Shown: positions 9,742 to 20,587, counted from the stretch's first letter. The stretch is 64,000 bases of DNA from Xanthomonas hyacinthi (GCF_009769165.1 NZ_CP043476.1:2797001-2861000); one strand, 5' to 3'. Notes: a model not told the origin generated them from the sequence alone. Program-made: numbers and translations.

Positions 9742-9880
9742 CGGTGGCGATGCTACAGCAGCATTCGCGTCACCTGTGGGCGCGCCTCCGGGTGGCCTCG
9801 GGCCATCGGTCGCGACCGGGCATTGCTCGATAAAGCCGTCGCGAGCGATGGCGCAAGGAAACTGCCCTCGTGCGACTGCC

Positions 9881-10576
9881 TCAGACCTGCACATCGAACA
9901 AGCGGCCCACAGCCGCGGTGGCCAGCATCGCCGCCGCGCCCCAGAACATCACGCGCACCGCGCCGCGCAGGCCGGACGCGCCGCCGGCGCGTGCCGCCAG
10001 CGCGCCGGTCAGCGACAGCGCGAGCAGCGTCGCCGCCACGGTCACCCACACCTGAAGGCCCGCCGGCGCCAGCAGCGCGGCCAGGATCGGCAGTGCCGCA
10101 CCGCAGCAGAACGCGGCCGCCGACGCCAGCGCGGCCTGCAGCGGCCGCGCGCGCAGGGTCTCGGTGATGCCGAGTTCGTCGCGCGCATGCGCGCCCAGCG
10201 CATCGTGCGCGGTCAACTGCTCGGCGACCTGGCGCGCCAGCGCCGCATCCAGCCCGCGCTGGCGGTAGATGGCGGCGAGTTCGTCCAGTTCGCTGTGCGG
10301 ATCCTCGCGCAGTTCGCGGCGCTCGATCGCCAGGTCGGCGCGCTCGGTATCCACCTGCGACTGCACCGAGACATACTCGCCGGCGGCCATCGACATCGCC
10401 CCGGCGACCAGGCCGGCGACGCCGGTCGCCAGCACGACGGGTGCAGGCGCGCCGCTGCTGGCCACGCCGACCACCAGGCCGGCCACCGACAGAATGCCGT
10501 CGTTGGCGCCGAGCACTGCGGCGCGCAGCCAGCCGGCGCGGTCGCCGCGATGCAGTTCGGAATGGGTGGGACGCAT
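9881..10576 (-). CDS. VIT1/CCC1-type integral membrane protein
   Basis: A 231-residue membrane protein of the Fe/Mn vacuolar-transporter-like family (bacterial members are presumed metal transporters). Typical features are the N-terminal HRGDRAGWLRAAVLGANDG with GILSVAGLVVGVA in the first helix and GLVAGAMSMAAGEYVSV in the second. A charged cytosolic loop (ERADLAIERREL, then DELGI) is followed by three hydrophobic C-terminal helices. Length and topology (about five helices) fit. The ATG at 10576 begins the family's usual HSE..H N-terminus. Flanking genes give no metal context. Confidence 0.9.
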   Translation of the reverse strand: MRPTHSELHRGDRAGWLRAAVLGANDGILSVAGLVVGVASSGAPAPVVLATGVAGLVAGAMSMAAGEYVSVQSQVDTERADLAIERRELREDPHSELDELAAIYRQRGLDAALARQVAEQLTAHDALGAHARDELGITETLRARPLQAALASAAAFCCGAALPILAALLAPAGLQVWVTVAATLLALSLTGALAARAGGASGLRGAVRVMFWGAAAMLATAAVGRLFDVQV

Positions 10577-10796
10577 CGGACGCCTGCACGGTTGGGGAAC
10601 AGGCCTGCAGCCTAGCCGAGCGCGGCGCGGCCGGCGCTGCTGCGTCTCACTCTCGCCGCTGCCAAGCGGGCGGATCGTGGAATGCTGCAGCACCGCCGGT
10701 AGCGATGTGGGCTTCGCGCCGGTCACGCTATAGTGCGGCCCTTGCGATGCTGGCGGGCCATCCCCACATCGCCTCCTCTTCCGTGCGAGCCTGCCC

Positions 10797-12161
10797 TTGT
10801 CGAGCCCCAGCCACGTTGCCGAGACGCCGATCACCGACCGCGCTGAACTGGTCGAGGTGCTGGCCTCCGGAGAAAAGCCCGGAGCGCAGTGGCGCATCGG
10901 CACCGAACACGAGAAATTCGGCTTCCGCCTGGACGACCTGCGCCCGCCCGCCTTCGACGGCGAGCGCGGCATCGAAGCCCTGCTCAACGGGCTGACCCGC
11001 TTCGGCTGGGAGCCGGTGCGCGAAGGCGGGCGCACCATCGCGCTGCTGCGCGACGGCGCCTCGGTGACGCTGGAGCCGGCCGGGCAGCTGGAACTGTCGG
11101 GCGCGCCGCTGGAGACCATCCACGACACCTGCGTGGAAGTGGGCAGCCACCTCAACGAGGTCAAGCAGGTCGCCGACGAACTGCGCCTGGGTTTCCTGGG
11201 CATGGGCTTCCAGCCGAAGTGGCGCCGCGACGAGATGCCGTGGATGCCCAAGGGCCGCTACCAGATCATGAAGCACTACATGCCCAAGGTCGGTTCGCTC
11301 GGCCTGGACATGATGGCCCGCACCTGCACGGTACAGGTCAACCTGGACTACGCCAGCGAAGCGGACATGATCAAGAAGTTCCGCGTGTCGCTGGCGCTGC
11401 AGCCGATCGCCACCGCGCTGTTCGCCGACTCGCCGTTCACCGAGGGCAAGCCCAACGGCTACCTCAGCTACCGCTCGCACATCTGGACCGACACCGACGC
11501 CGACCGCACCGGCATGCTCGACTTCGTGTTCGAGGACGGCTTCGGCTACGAGCGCTACGTCGACTACCTGCTCGACGTGCCGATGTACTTCTCCTACCGC
11601 GACGGCAGCTACGTCGATGCCAGCGGGCAGAGCTTCCGCGACTTCATGCAGGGCAAGCTGCCGGCGCTGCCGGGCGCGCTGCCGACGCTGCGCGACTGGT
11701 CCGATCACATGACCACGGCGTTCCCGGAAGTGCGGCTGAAGAAATACCTGGAGATGCGCGGCGCCGACGCCGGCCCCTGGGGCCGGCTGTGTGCGCTGTC
11801 GGCGTACTGGGTCGGCCTGCTGTACGACGATGCGGCGCTGGACGCGGCCTGGGACCTGGTCAAGGATTTCAGCCTGATCGAACGCCACGCCTTGCGCGAC
11901 GGCGTGCCGCGGCAGGCGCTGAAGCTGCCGTTCCGCAATGGCACGCTGCAGGACCTGGCGGAGGAGTCGGTGAAGATCGCCCTGGACGGCCTGCGCCGCC
12001 GCGCACGCCTGAATGGCGACGGCCAGGACGAATCGCGCTTCCTGGAACCGCTGGTGGACATCCTGCACGCCGGCGAGACCGCGGCCGAGCGCAAGCTGGC
12101 GCTGTACCACGGTGCCTGGCAGGGCGATGTGGATCCGGTGTTTCGCGAGTTCGCTTATTGA
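10797..12161 (+). CDS. gshA: Glutamate-cysteine ligase (plant/alpha-proteobacterial type)
   Basis: A 454-residue GCS2-type enzyme catalysing ATP-dependent gamma-glutamylcysteine formation, the first step of glutathione synthesis. Diagnostic stretches are [13 protein letters not shown] at about 31-43, the substrate-site [20 protein letters not shown] and the C-terminal [18 protein letters not shown]. The likely start is TTG at 10797; no in-frame ATG lies near, and the ribosome site is weak. It is functionally linked to the glutathione-dependent formaldehyde operon 5 kb downstream but is not adjacent to it. Confidence 0.93.
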   Translation: MSSPSHVAETPITDRAELVEVLASGEKPGAQWRIGTEHEKFGFRLDDLRPPAFDGERGIEALLNGLTRFGWEPVREGGRTIALLRDGASVTLEPAGQLELSGAPLETIHDTCVEVGSHLNEVKQVADELRLGFLGMGFQPKWRRDEMPWMPKGRYQIMKHYMPKVGSLGLDMMARTCTVQVNLDYASEADMIKKFRVSLALQPIATALFADSPFTEGKPNGYLSYRSHIWTDTDADRTGMLDFVFEDGFGYERYVDYLLDVPMYFSYRDGSYVDASGQSFRDFMQGKLPALPGALPTLRDWSDHMTTAFPEVRLKKYLEMRGADAGPWGRLCALSAYWVGLLYDDAALDAAWDLVKDFSLIERHALRDGVPRQALKLPFRNGTLQDLAEESVKIALDGLRRRARLNGDGQDESRFLEPLVDILHAGETAAERKLALYHGAWQGDVDPVFREFAY

Positions 12162-12237
12162 TCGGTGTGCGCCGGTCAGTGTGCGCCGGCTGCGGATGGG
12201 ATGGTGTGGCTAGAAAGTGCGGCGATGGTTGGAATAG

Positions 12238-12540
12238 TCAATCTCGGTCCTGCGCAAAATCGAGTAAGCGCGGATTGATGCGCGTCGGCTCGATCTCCGT
12301 GATGTCATACGCCGCGACTGCGCCGATGACGAAGGGATCTTTCTCGATTTCGCCGCGCAAGGTCTCCAAGTCTGTCGCGGCTGCAATGACTATTCCACCC
12401 GTCAGCGGTACCTTTTTGGCGAACGCCAGGATCATGCCGGATCGATAACGCTCTTGAAGCCACTCGACATGAGCGGGGAAATGCGTTTCTACGACGCTAA
12501 AGGGTTTCGTGTAGCTCACCGAGAGAATGTAAAGTTTCAT
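12238..12540 (-). CDS. YciI-family protein
   Basis: A 100-residue single-domain YciI-like protein (ferredoxin-like alpha-beta fold, typically with a His-Asp pair). The sequence holds HFPAHVEWLQERYRSG, carrying the family's H..(H)..WL.......G pattern, then GGIVIA and DPFVIGAVAAYDITEI, matching the DPF..AG......I.EF signature. The function is unknown; some relatives have dehydrochlorinase-like or lyase activity. The start is an ATG at 12540. Confidence 0.88.
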   Translation of the reverse strand: MKLYILSVSYTKPFSVVETHFPAHVEWLQERYRSGMILAFAKKVPLTGGIVIAAATDLETLRGEIEKDPFVIGAVAAYDITEIEPTRINPRLLDFAQDRD

Positions 12541-12562
12541 CTTGTAGTTGTAGTCCTTGCTC

Positions 12563-13325
12563 TTAACCTCGACATGCGGCGCGTTTGACAGCAGGCTGAT
12601 AGGGCTCCAGCGCCTTCAACTGATCGTTTGAAAGCCGGGTTTTCTCGAGTTTTTCGGTTAACGGAACGATCTCATCCGACGCGCGTGGCTGGCGTGCTAA
12701 CGCACGTTTCAGGATAAGCTCCACCAGCTTTCGCCGACCGGGCGACAGCCATCCTATCCGGTGAAGATTGCATACCCTTTCCCCGGCAAGATATCTGCAG
12801 ATATCCCGTCCGAGCCAGCGCAAAGGCCTTGGGAACCACCGCTCGGCAAAGAAATCCAACATCGCGGAAGCAACGATATGGCCGGTTTCTGTCTGTTCAT
12901 ACGCCCGTGCGTCGAACTGACGGTAAAACGCCTGCAGAGCGGCAAAGTCTCGTGGGAATGCCGCATTGGTCAAGGGACCCGATTCCCGTTCGAACTGCCG
13001 GAAAACGGCCGCCGCCCAGTGGTGCCAGGCCACCTGCATGTAGCCTGGCAGGCCGGGAAGGCCGAGGGACTTTTGTAGGTTATGGCCGAATGTGGCGAGC
13101 ATGGCCAATGGGAAGATGAAGTCGTCGACGTCATCGAAATTGCCAGGCAGGCCCGGTGTCGCCTTGGCAATAGCCATGTGCATATGGTTGAGCCGCGAGA
13201 TGGCTTCTCTCCCTTTCGAACTCGACGGACCGTCCACCATCCAGGCCATGAAATAGTCGTTACCATCCTGAAAGCGCCGATGGGGTTTCAATTCAAGCTT
13301 TCGGGTGTAATTCAATGTCGCAGAG
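12563..13325 (-). pseudogene. 5'-truncated MpaB/rubber-oxygenase-like gene
   Basis: The open frame reads about 250 residues of a protein resembling the heme-dependent MpaB/latex-clearing (DUF2236-like) oxygenase fold. There is a central H-rich RLNHMHMAI motif followed by DDFIFPLAMLATFG, AWHHWAAAVF, and a C-terminal WFPRPLRWLGRDICRYL then LHRIGWLSPGRRKL. It has no proper N-terminus: upstream of about 13325 the frame runs into the tail of an IS3-type transposase read backwards. It is therefore a gene remnant cut by a past insertion or deletion. The family call is by pattern recall only. Confidence 0.55.
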
Positions 13326-13329
13326 CCAA

Positions 13330-13474
13330 GCGAGGGCTGGTCGAGTGGGCCACGCTCACCTGGGTCGACTGGTTCAACAACCGCCGATTGCTGGAGCCGA
13401 TCGGGAATATCCCGCCCACCGAGGCTGAGGCCAACTACTATTCGCACTCCCCTGAGTCCGTCATGTCGGCGTGA
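13330..13474 (+). mobile_element. IS3-family transposase (OrfB) C-terminal remnant
   Basis: About 48 codons in frame read GLVEWATLTWVDWFNNRRLL then EPIGNIPPTEAEANYY, the strongly conserved C-terminus of IS3-group integrase-like OrfB. It ends at a TGA at 13474. The rest of the element is missing. Its left edge coincides with the loss of the MpaB-like gene's 5' end. Confidence 0.85.
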
Positions 13475-13526
13475 CTCAAGCCAAGGGGCCTCCGGAAAAC
13501 CCGGGGCGGTTCACCTCAGTGCCGCC

Positions 13527-13832
13527 CCGGGAGAGGCCTTCGCACGTTCGATTTTCGAAGCCGGGGGAGTGGAACCGAACATCCGTTTTCGCACATTGCG
13601 TTTCGAGCATGCCCGAGCCTTGGTGGCAGAAAGCTTCGGATGTCTCCTCTACGCGCAGCCGCTGGCGATGGAGACGGCGTCGTGGGCTGGCCGGTTGGAA
13701 ATACGCCCGGTCACGGAACCAGCCGCAAACATTCGCTTGATTTTGGTGCAGCGACGACATGGTGGTCTTACAAGGCGTAGTGAGCTGTTTATCGCGCATT
13801 GCCTTGGCGCCGTGAAGCGGGATCGGAGTTAG
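13527..13832 (+). pseudogene. LysR-family regulator C-terminal fragment
   Basis: The frame reads EAFARSIFEAGGVEPNIRF followed by RTLRFEHARALVAESFGCLL, then EIRPVTEPAANIRLILV and a closing LTRRSELFIAHC. This is the layout of the last third of a LysR effector-binding domain. No N-terminal helix-turn-helix or start exists upstream; the IS3 remnant abuts it. It is almost certainly non-functional. Confidence 0.6.
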
Positions 13833-13937
13833 CGTCTCGCAGAGCGTCTTTGCTGATTGGCACGAAGGTTCAGCGCGGTCGCAGCGGCTGAGCGCGGCAG
13901 GGGACAGGATGCGATCTCACCCACAGGAGATCGTCCG

Positions 13938-14118
13938 ATGGCCATGAACCTGCGTTCGGGCACCTCGATGGAGCAGAGCACAGTGCCGTTGCGCACCTGG
14001 CTGCTGGCGATGTATCTGCTCGGACAGCGCAAGACCACCCTGTCGGCGCTGGCGTTGATGCGGCACTTGGGTGTGAGCGACCCGGCGGCGTGGCGGATCG
14101 AGCACAAGCATAAGCAAG
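13938..14118 (+). mobile_element. IS1595-like transposase fragment
   Basis: The frame from the ATG at 13938 reads NLRSGTSMEQSTVPLRTWLL then AMYLLGQRKTTLSALALMRH and LGVSDPAAWRIEHKHKQ. This resembles the helix-turn-helix/zinc-ribbon-following segment of IS1595-type transposases (the ..AGT....P L..WL.A.Y......G.SA..L.R.LG....TAW...HK pattern). The DDE catalytic part is absent. Nothing else is recognised to 14218. Confidence 0.6.
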
Positions 14119-14218
14119 TCCCGCTTGCAGGAGCCGCAACGGAGCCTGGGTAGCGGCTCGCGCATCGGGTGGCGCCGCCGCCGCGCGGCACTCGGTGCCG
14201 CGCAACGCCGCCGCTATC

Positions 14219-15754
14219 TCAGACAGCCGCGGCCTGGCACGGCAGTTCCACGCACACCCGCAGGCCGCCTTCGGGGCGGTTGGTCAGGGCGATCTCGCCG
14301 CCGTGGGCGAGCACGATGCTGTGCGCCACCGACAGGCCCAGGCCGATGCCGCCGGTGTCGCGGTTGCGCGAGTTCTCGCCGCGGAAGAACGGCAGGAACA
14401 GCTTCTCGTGCTGGGTCGGGTCGATGCCGGGGCCGTCGTCGTCGATCCACAGCGCGCAGTCGGCGCCGTCGCGCTGCAGTTGCAGGCGCGCGCGCTTGCC
14501 GTACTTCAGTGCGTTCTCGAGCAGGTTCATGACCATCCGCCGCAGCGACAGCGGGTCGCCATCGAGGGTGATGGCCTGGCCGGCGACGAACGCCACGTCC
14601 GCGCCGGTGTCGCCGGCGTCGTCGACCACGCTTTCCACCAGTAGGCGGAAATCCAGCGGCGCGCGGGTGCCGCGGCGGCTGTCGTTGTGGATGAAGTCCA
14701 GCGCCGCGGAAATCATCGCCTTCATCTCGTCGATGTCGGCGATGGTCTTGTCGCGCAGCGGCGGCTGCAGGCCTTCCAGGCGGAACGCCAGGCGCGCCAG
14801 CGGGGTGCGCAGGTCGTGGGCGATCGCCGCGACCATGTGCGTGCGCTCGTTGATCAGGCGGTTCAGGCGCGCCTGCATCGCGTTGAACGAGTCGGCGGCC
14901 TGCACGATTTCGCTGGGGCCGCTGCGCTGCAGCGGCTCCGCATCGGGATTGCGGCCGAGCCGGTCGGCGGCTTCGGCGAAGCGCCGGATCGGCGCGGCCA
15001 GCGCGCGCGAGAACCACCACGCCAGCGGCAGCATCGCCAGCAGGCCGGCGACGAACAGCAGTGCGACCTGGGTCTTGAACGCGGTGGAGAAACGCCGCGG
15101 CGGCGACACCACGCTGCGCCAGCGACCATCGGGTTGCTGCAAGGCGGCGGTGAAACCGCCCAGCAGCGGCGCTGCGGGGGCGAGTCCGCGCTCGCGCCAG
15201 CGCGAACCCGCCGCGCGCACCGCTGCGGCGAACCTGCCGGCATCGCCCGTGGGCAGCGGAGGCTGCTGCCGGGTCGCGGCGTCGCCGAAGGCGGCTTGCG
15301 GCGGAGTACCGGCATCGGCGAACGGCGTTGGCGCCTCGCTCAGGAAACGCGCGTCGCCGAGCGGTCCGGCCTGCGGTTGCAGGCGCGGCTGGTCTTCCAG
15401 CGGAAAATTCGGGCCGGGCGGCTTCTCGTCGCTGCTGCGATAGAAACGGACCCGTTCCGGCGCCACGTCCAGCCAGTTGGTCAGCAGGAACTCGGCGAAG
15501 CGGTCGCGGACCTGTCCCGGCGCCGGCAGCGGCGCCTGCCTGGAGTCGTGCACCTTCAAGGTCTGCGTGCCAGCCGGCATCTTGGTGGTCAGCAGCGCGA
15601 TCACTTCCGGCGGATGCACCGGCATTTCGTAGACCGGCGTGCGCAATACCAGCAGGGCGATGCCGATCAGCTGTGCGGTCAGCAGGGCGGCCAGCAGCAG
15701 GAAGGTGCGGGCGAAGATCGAGACGCCGCGGCGATCCCGCTTGGGCGCACTCAC
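14219..15754 (-). CDS. EnvZ-type membrane sensor histidine kinase
   Basis: A 511-residue inner-membrane sensor kinase. Helix 1 is near residues 14-38 and helix 2 near 245-265, with a roughly 200-residue periplasmic sensor rich in Pro/Ala between them. A HAMP domain follows. The H-box AIAHDLRTPLARL is near residue 310; the N-box NLLENALKYG and G-boxes DDDGPGID and GGIGLGLSVA complete the catalytic domain. The start is a GTG whose GTGA overlaps the response regulator's stop, so the two are translationally coupled. The inducing signal is unknown. Confidence 0.93.
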   Translation of the reverse strand: MSAPKRDRRGVSIFARTFLLLAALLTAQLIGIALLVLRTPVYEMPVHPPEVIALLTTKMPAGTQTLKVHDSRQAPLPAPGQVRDRFAEFLLTNWLDVAPERVRFYRSSDEKPPGPNFPLEDQPRLQPQAGPLGDARFLSEAPTPFADAGTPPQAAFGDAATRQQPPLPTGDAGRFAAAVRAAGSRWRERGLAPAAPLLGGFTAALQQPDGRWRSVVSPPRRFSTAFKTQVALLFVAGLLAMLPLAWWFSRALAAPIRRFAEAADRLGRNPDAEPLQRSGPSEIVQAADSFNAMQARLNRLINERTHMVAAIAHDLRTPLARLAFRLEGLQPPLRDKTIADIDEMKAMISAALDFIHNDSRRGTRAPLDFRLLVESVVDDAGDTGADVAFVAGQAITLDGDPLSLRRMVMNLLENALKYGKRARLQLQRDGADCALWIDDDGPGIDPTQHEKLFLPFFRGENSRNRDTGGIGLGLSVAHSIVLAHGGEIALTNRPEGGLRVCVELPCQAAAV

Positions 15755-16467
15755 AGCCGGGCGACGCTCGGCAACAGCATGTAGCCCTCGTTGCGCACGG
15801 TGCGGATCAGTTCGGTCTGCAGGCGTTCGTTGATCTTGCGGCGCAGGCGGCTGATCTGGCTGTCGATCGCGCGGTCGTAGACTTCGGTGTCGCGGCCGCG
15901 CGCGTAATCCAGCAACTGGTCGCGGCTGAGCACCCGCTGCGGATGTTCGACGAAGGTGCGCAGCAGGGCGAACTCGCCGTCGGAGAGGTTGATGAAGATG
16001 CCGGTGGGGTCGCGCAGGTCGCGGCGGATCACGTCCAGGCGCCAGCCGGCGAACTCGTAGACGTTGCCGCGCGCTTCCGGCGGCAGCGTCGCCGCCTGGC
16101 TGCGGCGCAGCAGCGCGCGCACCCGCGCCAGCAGCTCGCGCGGATTGCACGGCTTGGCCAGGTAGTCGTCGGCGCCCACTTCCAGGCCGATGATGCGGTC
16201 GGTGTCGCTGCCCAGCGCGCTGAGCATGATCACCGCCGGCGCGCCACGCTCGCTGGCCAGTTGCCGCGCGGCGCTGAGGCCGTCCTCGCCCGGCATCATC
16301 ACGTCCAGGATCACCAGGTCGGGCTGGCGCACGACCATCAACCGGCGCATATCGGCGACGTTCTCCGCGGCTTCCACCTGGTAGCCGTGCTCTTGCAGGA
16401 ACTCGCTGATGAGCCGGCGCAGATCGGGGTCGTCGTCGACGACAAGAATGAAGGATTGCATATCCAT
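15751..16467 (-). CDS. OmpR-family response regulator
   Basis: A 238-residue regulator: receiver domain 1-125 with DDD near residue 11, phospho-acceptor Asp55 in LVILDVMMPG and the conserved Lys in DYLAKPCNP, followed by a winged-helix DNA-binding domain (FINLSDGEFALLRTF, ending RTVRNEGYML). Arg/Asp-rich GRDTEVYDRAIDSQISRLRR is the recognition-helix region. It is the first gene of a bicistronic operon with the histidine kinase (4-base overlap) and is divergent from the small reading frame at 16.7 kb. Confidence 0.95.
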   Translation of the reverse strand: MDMQSFILVVDDDPDLRRLISEFLQEHGYQVEAAENVADMRRLMVVRQPDLVILDVMMPGEDGLSAARQLASERGAPAVIMLSALGSDTDRIIGLEVGADDYLAKPCNPRELLARVRALLRRSQAATLPPEARGNVYEFAGWRLDVIRRDLRDPTGIFINLSDGEFALLRTFVEHPQRVLSRDQLLDYARGRDTEVYDRAIDSQISRLRRKINERLQTELIRTVRNEGYMLLPSVARL

Positions 16468-16724
16468 GGTCTTGAAGGGCGGCCGCTCGGAGTTCAGCCA
16501 GTCTAGACGCGGCCGCTGCCGCTTGGAACTGGTGCGTGCAGGCTATCGCCGCTGGGTGCAAGGCGGGGCGCGTGATCGCAGGGCCATGATAGGCAGTGGC
16601 GACGGCGGCCTCATGGCCGGTTTGTGCCGTATTGCGACATGTGTTGGCACAATTGACTGGCGTGCCATCGGAGCTGCCTGGCATTGGCGCATCGGCCGAG
16701 CGCAAGCTGCCGGTGCCATCCGGA

Positions 16725-16988
16725 ATGGTTCCTGCCGCCATGGCTGCCGCTGCCGCCGCCCGGCTCGACCCGACCCGACCCGACCCGCCGTCCGCTGCCG
16801 CTGCCGACCTCCCGCGCGATGCGACGGCCGCGCGGCCGGCAGATGCCAGGCCGGACCCGGCGATGCGCGCCAACTTCGCCAAGCTCGACGCCTGCCTGCG
16901 CGGCAAGGGCAGCGCGCCGCCGCCGTGGCGCGGTCCGCGGCAGGACGGCGCCGCGCCATCTCCGGCTGCGCCGCCCGCGCAGCGCTGA
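16725..16988 (+). CDS. Small Ala/Pro-rich hypothetical protein
   Basis: An 87-residue frame with strongly GC-rich third positions, running from an Ala-rich start through a DPTRPDP stretch to MRANFAKLDACLRGKG. It ends just before a rho-independent terminator, which supports transcription on this strand. The start is uncertain (ATG 16725 or 16740, or upstream GTGs), with no strong ribosome site. Four copies of CGACC (16766-16785) lie inside the frame. I do not recognise a family. Confidence 0.35.
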   Translation: MVPAAMAAAAAARLDPTRPDPPSAAAADLPRDATAARPADARPDPAMRANFAKLDACLRGKGSAPPPWRGPRQDGAAPSPAAPPAQR

Positions 16989-17013
16989 GTCCTGCGGCGC
17001 GCTGCCGCCCGCG

Positions 17014-17055
17014 CGCGCCATCTCCGCTCCAGGATGGCGCGGGCGTTTTCTTTTC
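17014..17055 (+). terminator. Rho-independent terminator
   Basis: A perfect 9-bp stem (CGCGCCATC at 17014-17022, GATGGCGCG at 17033-17041) with a 10-base loop is followed by GGCGTTTTCTTTT. It lies between the small hypothetical frame and the formaldehyde operon and insulates the latter. Confidence 0.8.
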
Positions 17056-17067
17056 CGGGCGGAGGAA

Positions 17068-17086
17068 TATACTGTCCCCCAGTATA
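17068..17086. promoter_or_regulatory. Predicted FrmR operator
   Basis: A perfect inverted repeat, TATACTG at 17068-17074 and CAGTATA at 17080-17086, separated by a 5-base TCCCC centre, lies 19 bases before the frmR start. It has the AT-arm/G-C-run-centre form typical of RcnR/CsoR/FrmR-family operators, so self-repression relieved by formaldehyde is expected. Confidence 0.75.
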
Positions 17087-17104
17087 GTTCCCAGGTCGCA
17101 CCGC

Positions 17105-17380
17105 ATGCCGCATACCCCGCACGAGAAAAAACGCGTCCTGGCCCGCATCCGCCGCGTGCGCGGACAGGCCGAGGCGCTGGAACGCGCGCTGGAAGGCGGC
17201 GCCGATTGCGCTGCGGTGCTGCAGCAGATCGCCGCGATCCGCGGTGCGGTCAACGGCCTGATGTCGGAAGTGATGCAGGCGCATATCCGCGAAGAATTCG
17301 GCCACGCCGCCGCCTCGGACACGCAGCGCGCCGTGCGCGTGCGCGAGATGGGCATGCTGGTGCGCTCCTATCTCAAGTGA
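17105..17380 (+). CDS. frmR: Formaldehyde-responsive repressor, FrmR/RcnR family
   Basis: A 91-residue all-helical DUF156-family repressor. The residues tied to formaldehyde sensing in E. coli FrmR are present: Pro2 directly after the initiator Met, and Cys35. His60 is also kept, while the metal-site residues of nickel/cobalt RcnR are not all present. The surrounding motif is ARIRRVRGQAEALERALEGG. The ATG at 17105 is 42 bases before frmA, in one operon with gfa and fghA. The inverted-repeat operator lies just upstream. Confidence 0.93.
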   Translation: MPHTPHEKKRVLARIRRVRGQAEALERALEGGADCAAVLQQIAAIRGAVNGLMSEVMQAHIREEFGHAAASDTQRAVRVREMGMLVRSYLK

Positions 17381-18532
<1,152 letters not shown>

Positions 18533-18600
18533 CCTGACGGTCAGTCCGGCGCGCGGCCGCTTCCGCGCATGCAGGTACGCAACGAACCCGGGAGGGCATG

Positions 18601-19173
18601 ATGAGTACCGTAACGATTCATCCGTCGGTGGACGGCGGGGTGCGCACAGGCGCGGAGAATTTCCAGGGCGGCACCCTGGAATGCCACTGCGCCAGCGACA
18701 AGGTGACCGTGGACGTGGGGGCGCAGACCGCGCACAACCACGCCTGCGGCTGTACCAAATGCTGGAAGCCGAAAGGGGCGACCTTCTCGGTGATCGCGGT
18801 GGTGAGCCGCGACAAGGTCAAGGTCACCGCGCACGAGGAGAAGCTGAAGGTGGTCGACGAGAGCGCGACGATCCGGCGCCACGCCTGCAGCGGCTGCGGC
18901 GTGCACATGTACGGGCGCATCGAGAACACCGAGCATGCGTTCTACGGGCTGGATTTCATCCATACCGAACTGTCGCCGCAGCAGGGCTGGTCGGCGCCGG
19001 GCTTCGCCGCATTCGTGTCCTCGATCATCGAGAGCGGCACCCGCCCGGAAGCGATGGACGCGGTACGCAGCCGGCTGCGCGAACTGAAGCTGGAGCCGTA
19101 CGACTGCCTGTCGCCGGCGCTGATGGATGCGCTCTCCACCCACGTCGCACGCAAGAGCGGCGTGCTGCAATAA
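18601..19173 (+). CDS. gfa: S-(hydroxymethyl)glutathione synthase (Gfa)
   Basis: A 190-residue Gfa/CENP-V-type zinc protein that promotes addition of formaldehyde to glutathione. Zinc-binding cysteines are seen in [18 protein letters not shown] and [14 protein letters not shown]. The ATG at 18601 has GGAGGG with a 4-base spacer; the ATG at 18598 would leave one base only. It lies 68 bases after frmA and 112 bases before fghA, and supplies the substrate for FrmA. Confidence 0.95.
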   Translation: MSTVTIHPSVDGGVRTGAENFQGGTLECHCASDKVTVDVGAQTAHNHACGCTKCWKPKGATFSVIAVVSRDKVKVTAHEEKLKVVDESATIRRHACSGCGVHMYGRIENTEHAFYGLDFIHTELSPQQGWSAPGFAAFVSSIIESGTRPEAMDAVRSRLRELKLEPYDCLSPALMDALSTHVARKSGVLQ

Positions 19174-19285
19174 AGCCTGAAAGCCTGCTGCCCGCCGCGT
19201 GCCGCCTGGCGGCGCGCGGTAGGCAGCGTCTCCGGATGCGGCCGGCGTCTGCCCGGCCGCATCCCCCCACTCCGGGATCCACTCC

Positions 19286-20116
19286 ATGGAACGCATCGAA
19301 CACCATGCCTGCTGCGGCGGCTGGCAGGACGTCTATCGCCACGACTCGGCCGTGCTCGGCTGCACGATGAACGTGGCCGTGTACCTGCCGCCGCAGGCCG
19401 AGCACGCCGCGCTGCCGGTGCTGTACTGGCTCAGCGGGCTCACCTGCACCGAGCAGAACTTCATCACCAAGGCCGGCGCGCAGCGCTACGCCGCCGAGCA
19501 CGGGGTGATCCTGGTCGCACCCGACACCAGCCCGCGCGGCGACGACGTCGCCGATGCCGAGGGCTACGACCTGGGCAAGGGCGCCGGTTTCTACGTCAAC
19601 GCCACCCACGAGCCGTGGGCCAGGCACTACCGCATGTACGACTACGTGGTGCAGGAACTGCCCGGGTTGATCGAGGCGCAGTTCCCGCACAACGGCCGCC
19701 GCGCGATCAGCGGCCATTCGATGGGCGGGCACGGTGCGTTGGTGATCGCGTTGAAGAATCCGGGCCGCTATCGCAGCGTGTCGGCGTTCTCGCCGATCGT
19801 GGCGCCGTCGCAGGTGCCGTGGGGCGAGAAGGCGTTTTCGGCTTATCTCGGCGACGATCGCGCCAGTTGGAAGGCCTACGACGCCACCGCGCTGATCGCC
19901 GAGGCGAGCGAGCGTGTGCCCTTGCTGATCGACCAGGGCGGCGGCGACGAGTTCCTCGACAAGCAGTTGCGGCCGCAGTTGCTGCAGACCGCGGCCGATG
20001 CCGCAGGCTATCCGCTGACGCTGCGCCTGCAGCCCGGCTACGACCACAGCTACTACTTCATCGGCAGCTTCATCGGCGAGCACATCGCCCACCACGCGCG
20101 CGCGCTGCAGGGCTGA
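19286..20116 (+). CDS. fghA: S-formylglutathione hydrolase
   Basis: A 276-residue esterase-D-type alpha/beta hydrolase releasing formate and glutathione, the last step of the pathway. The nucleophile elbow GHSMGGHG places Ser145; the oxyanion region is [13 protein letters not shown]; the acid and His lie in [13 protein letters not shown] and [12 protein letters not shown]. Length is standard. It is the terminal gene of the operon frmR-frmA-gfa-fghA; a REP-like palindrome follows about 110 bases later. Confidence 0.97.
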   Translation: MERIEHHACCGGWQDVYRHDSAVLGCTMNVAVYLPPQAEHAALPVLYWLSGLTCTEQNFITKAGAQRYAAEHGVILVAPDTSPRGDDVADAEGYDLGKGAGFYVNATHEPWARHYRMYDYVVQELPGLIEAQFPHNGRRAISGHSMGGHGALVIALKNPGRYRSVSAFSPIVAPSQVPWGEKAFSAYLGDDRASWKAYDATALIAEASERVPLLIDQGGGDEFLDKQLRPQLLQTAADAAGYPLTLRLQPGYDHSYYFIGSFIGEHIAHHARALQG

Positions 20117-20223
20117 GTGCGCAATGCGGCGGTGTCCCCGGTCATGCCGAGCGCCGGCGGTTGCATGCGCTAGCGCAGCGTGCTCCGCATTGGAGACGAT
20201 GGCGAGGTACATGCCGGGGCATC

Positions 20224-20294
20224 CTTGTGGGAGCGACTTCAGTCGCGACGGGCTCTACCGGTAATGCCCGTCGCGACTGAAGTCGCACACAAGG
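20224..20294. repeat. REP-like palindrome, copy 2
   Basis: Inverted arms with core GCGACTTCAGTCGCGACGGG and its complement flank a short CTACCGGTAAT centre. It is a sequence variant (GACTTCAGTC in place of GGCTTCAGCC) of the same family as copies 1, 3 and 4. It lies downstream of the formaldehyde operon. Confidence 0.85.
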
Positions 20295-20587
20295 TTACGT
20301 TGCCTGTAAGTAGACAGAGAACCGCTCTGGCGCCGTGTTGCTGTGCCGCTGGCATTGCGGCACCGTCCAGCGCTCGCCGCCACCGAGCCATCGCGATCGC
20401 TGCTGCACGATGACGACGCAGTGGCAGTTGCATGTCGATCCCGCTCGCGCGCTGGCGCCGCGCGTAAACAAATGCGCGGCGCATCGTCCAATGCGCGGTT
20501 GTGCGATTGCCGTCGCGTCGGCTGAGACGGGGTGCCGCTAGATTCCCCGGCCTTCGCCATCGTGTCTTTCCGGACTGGAGTCGCGCC

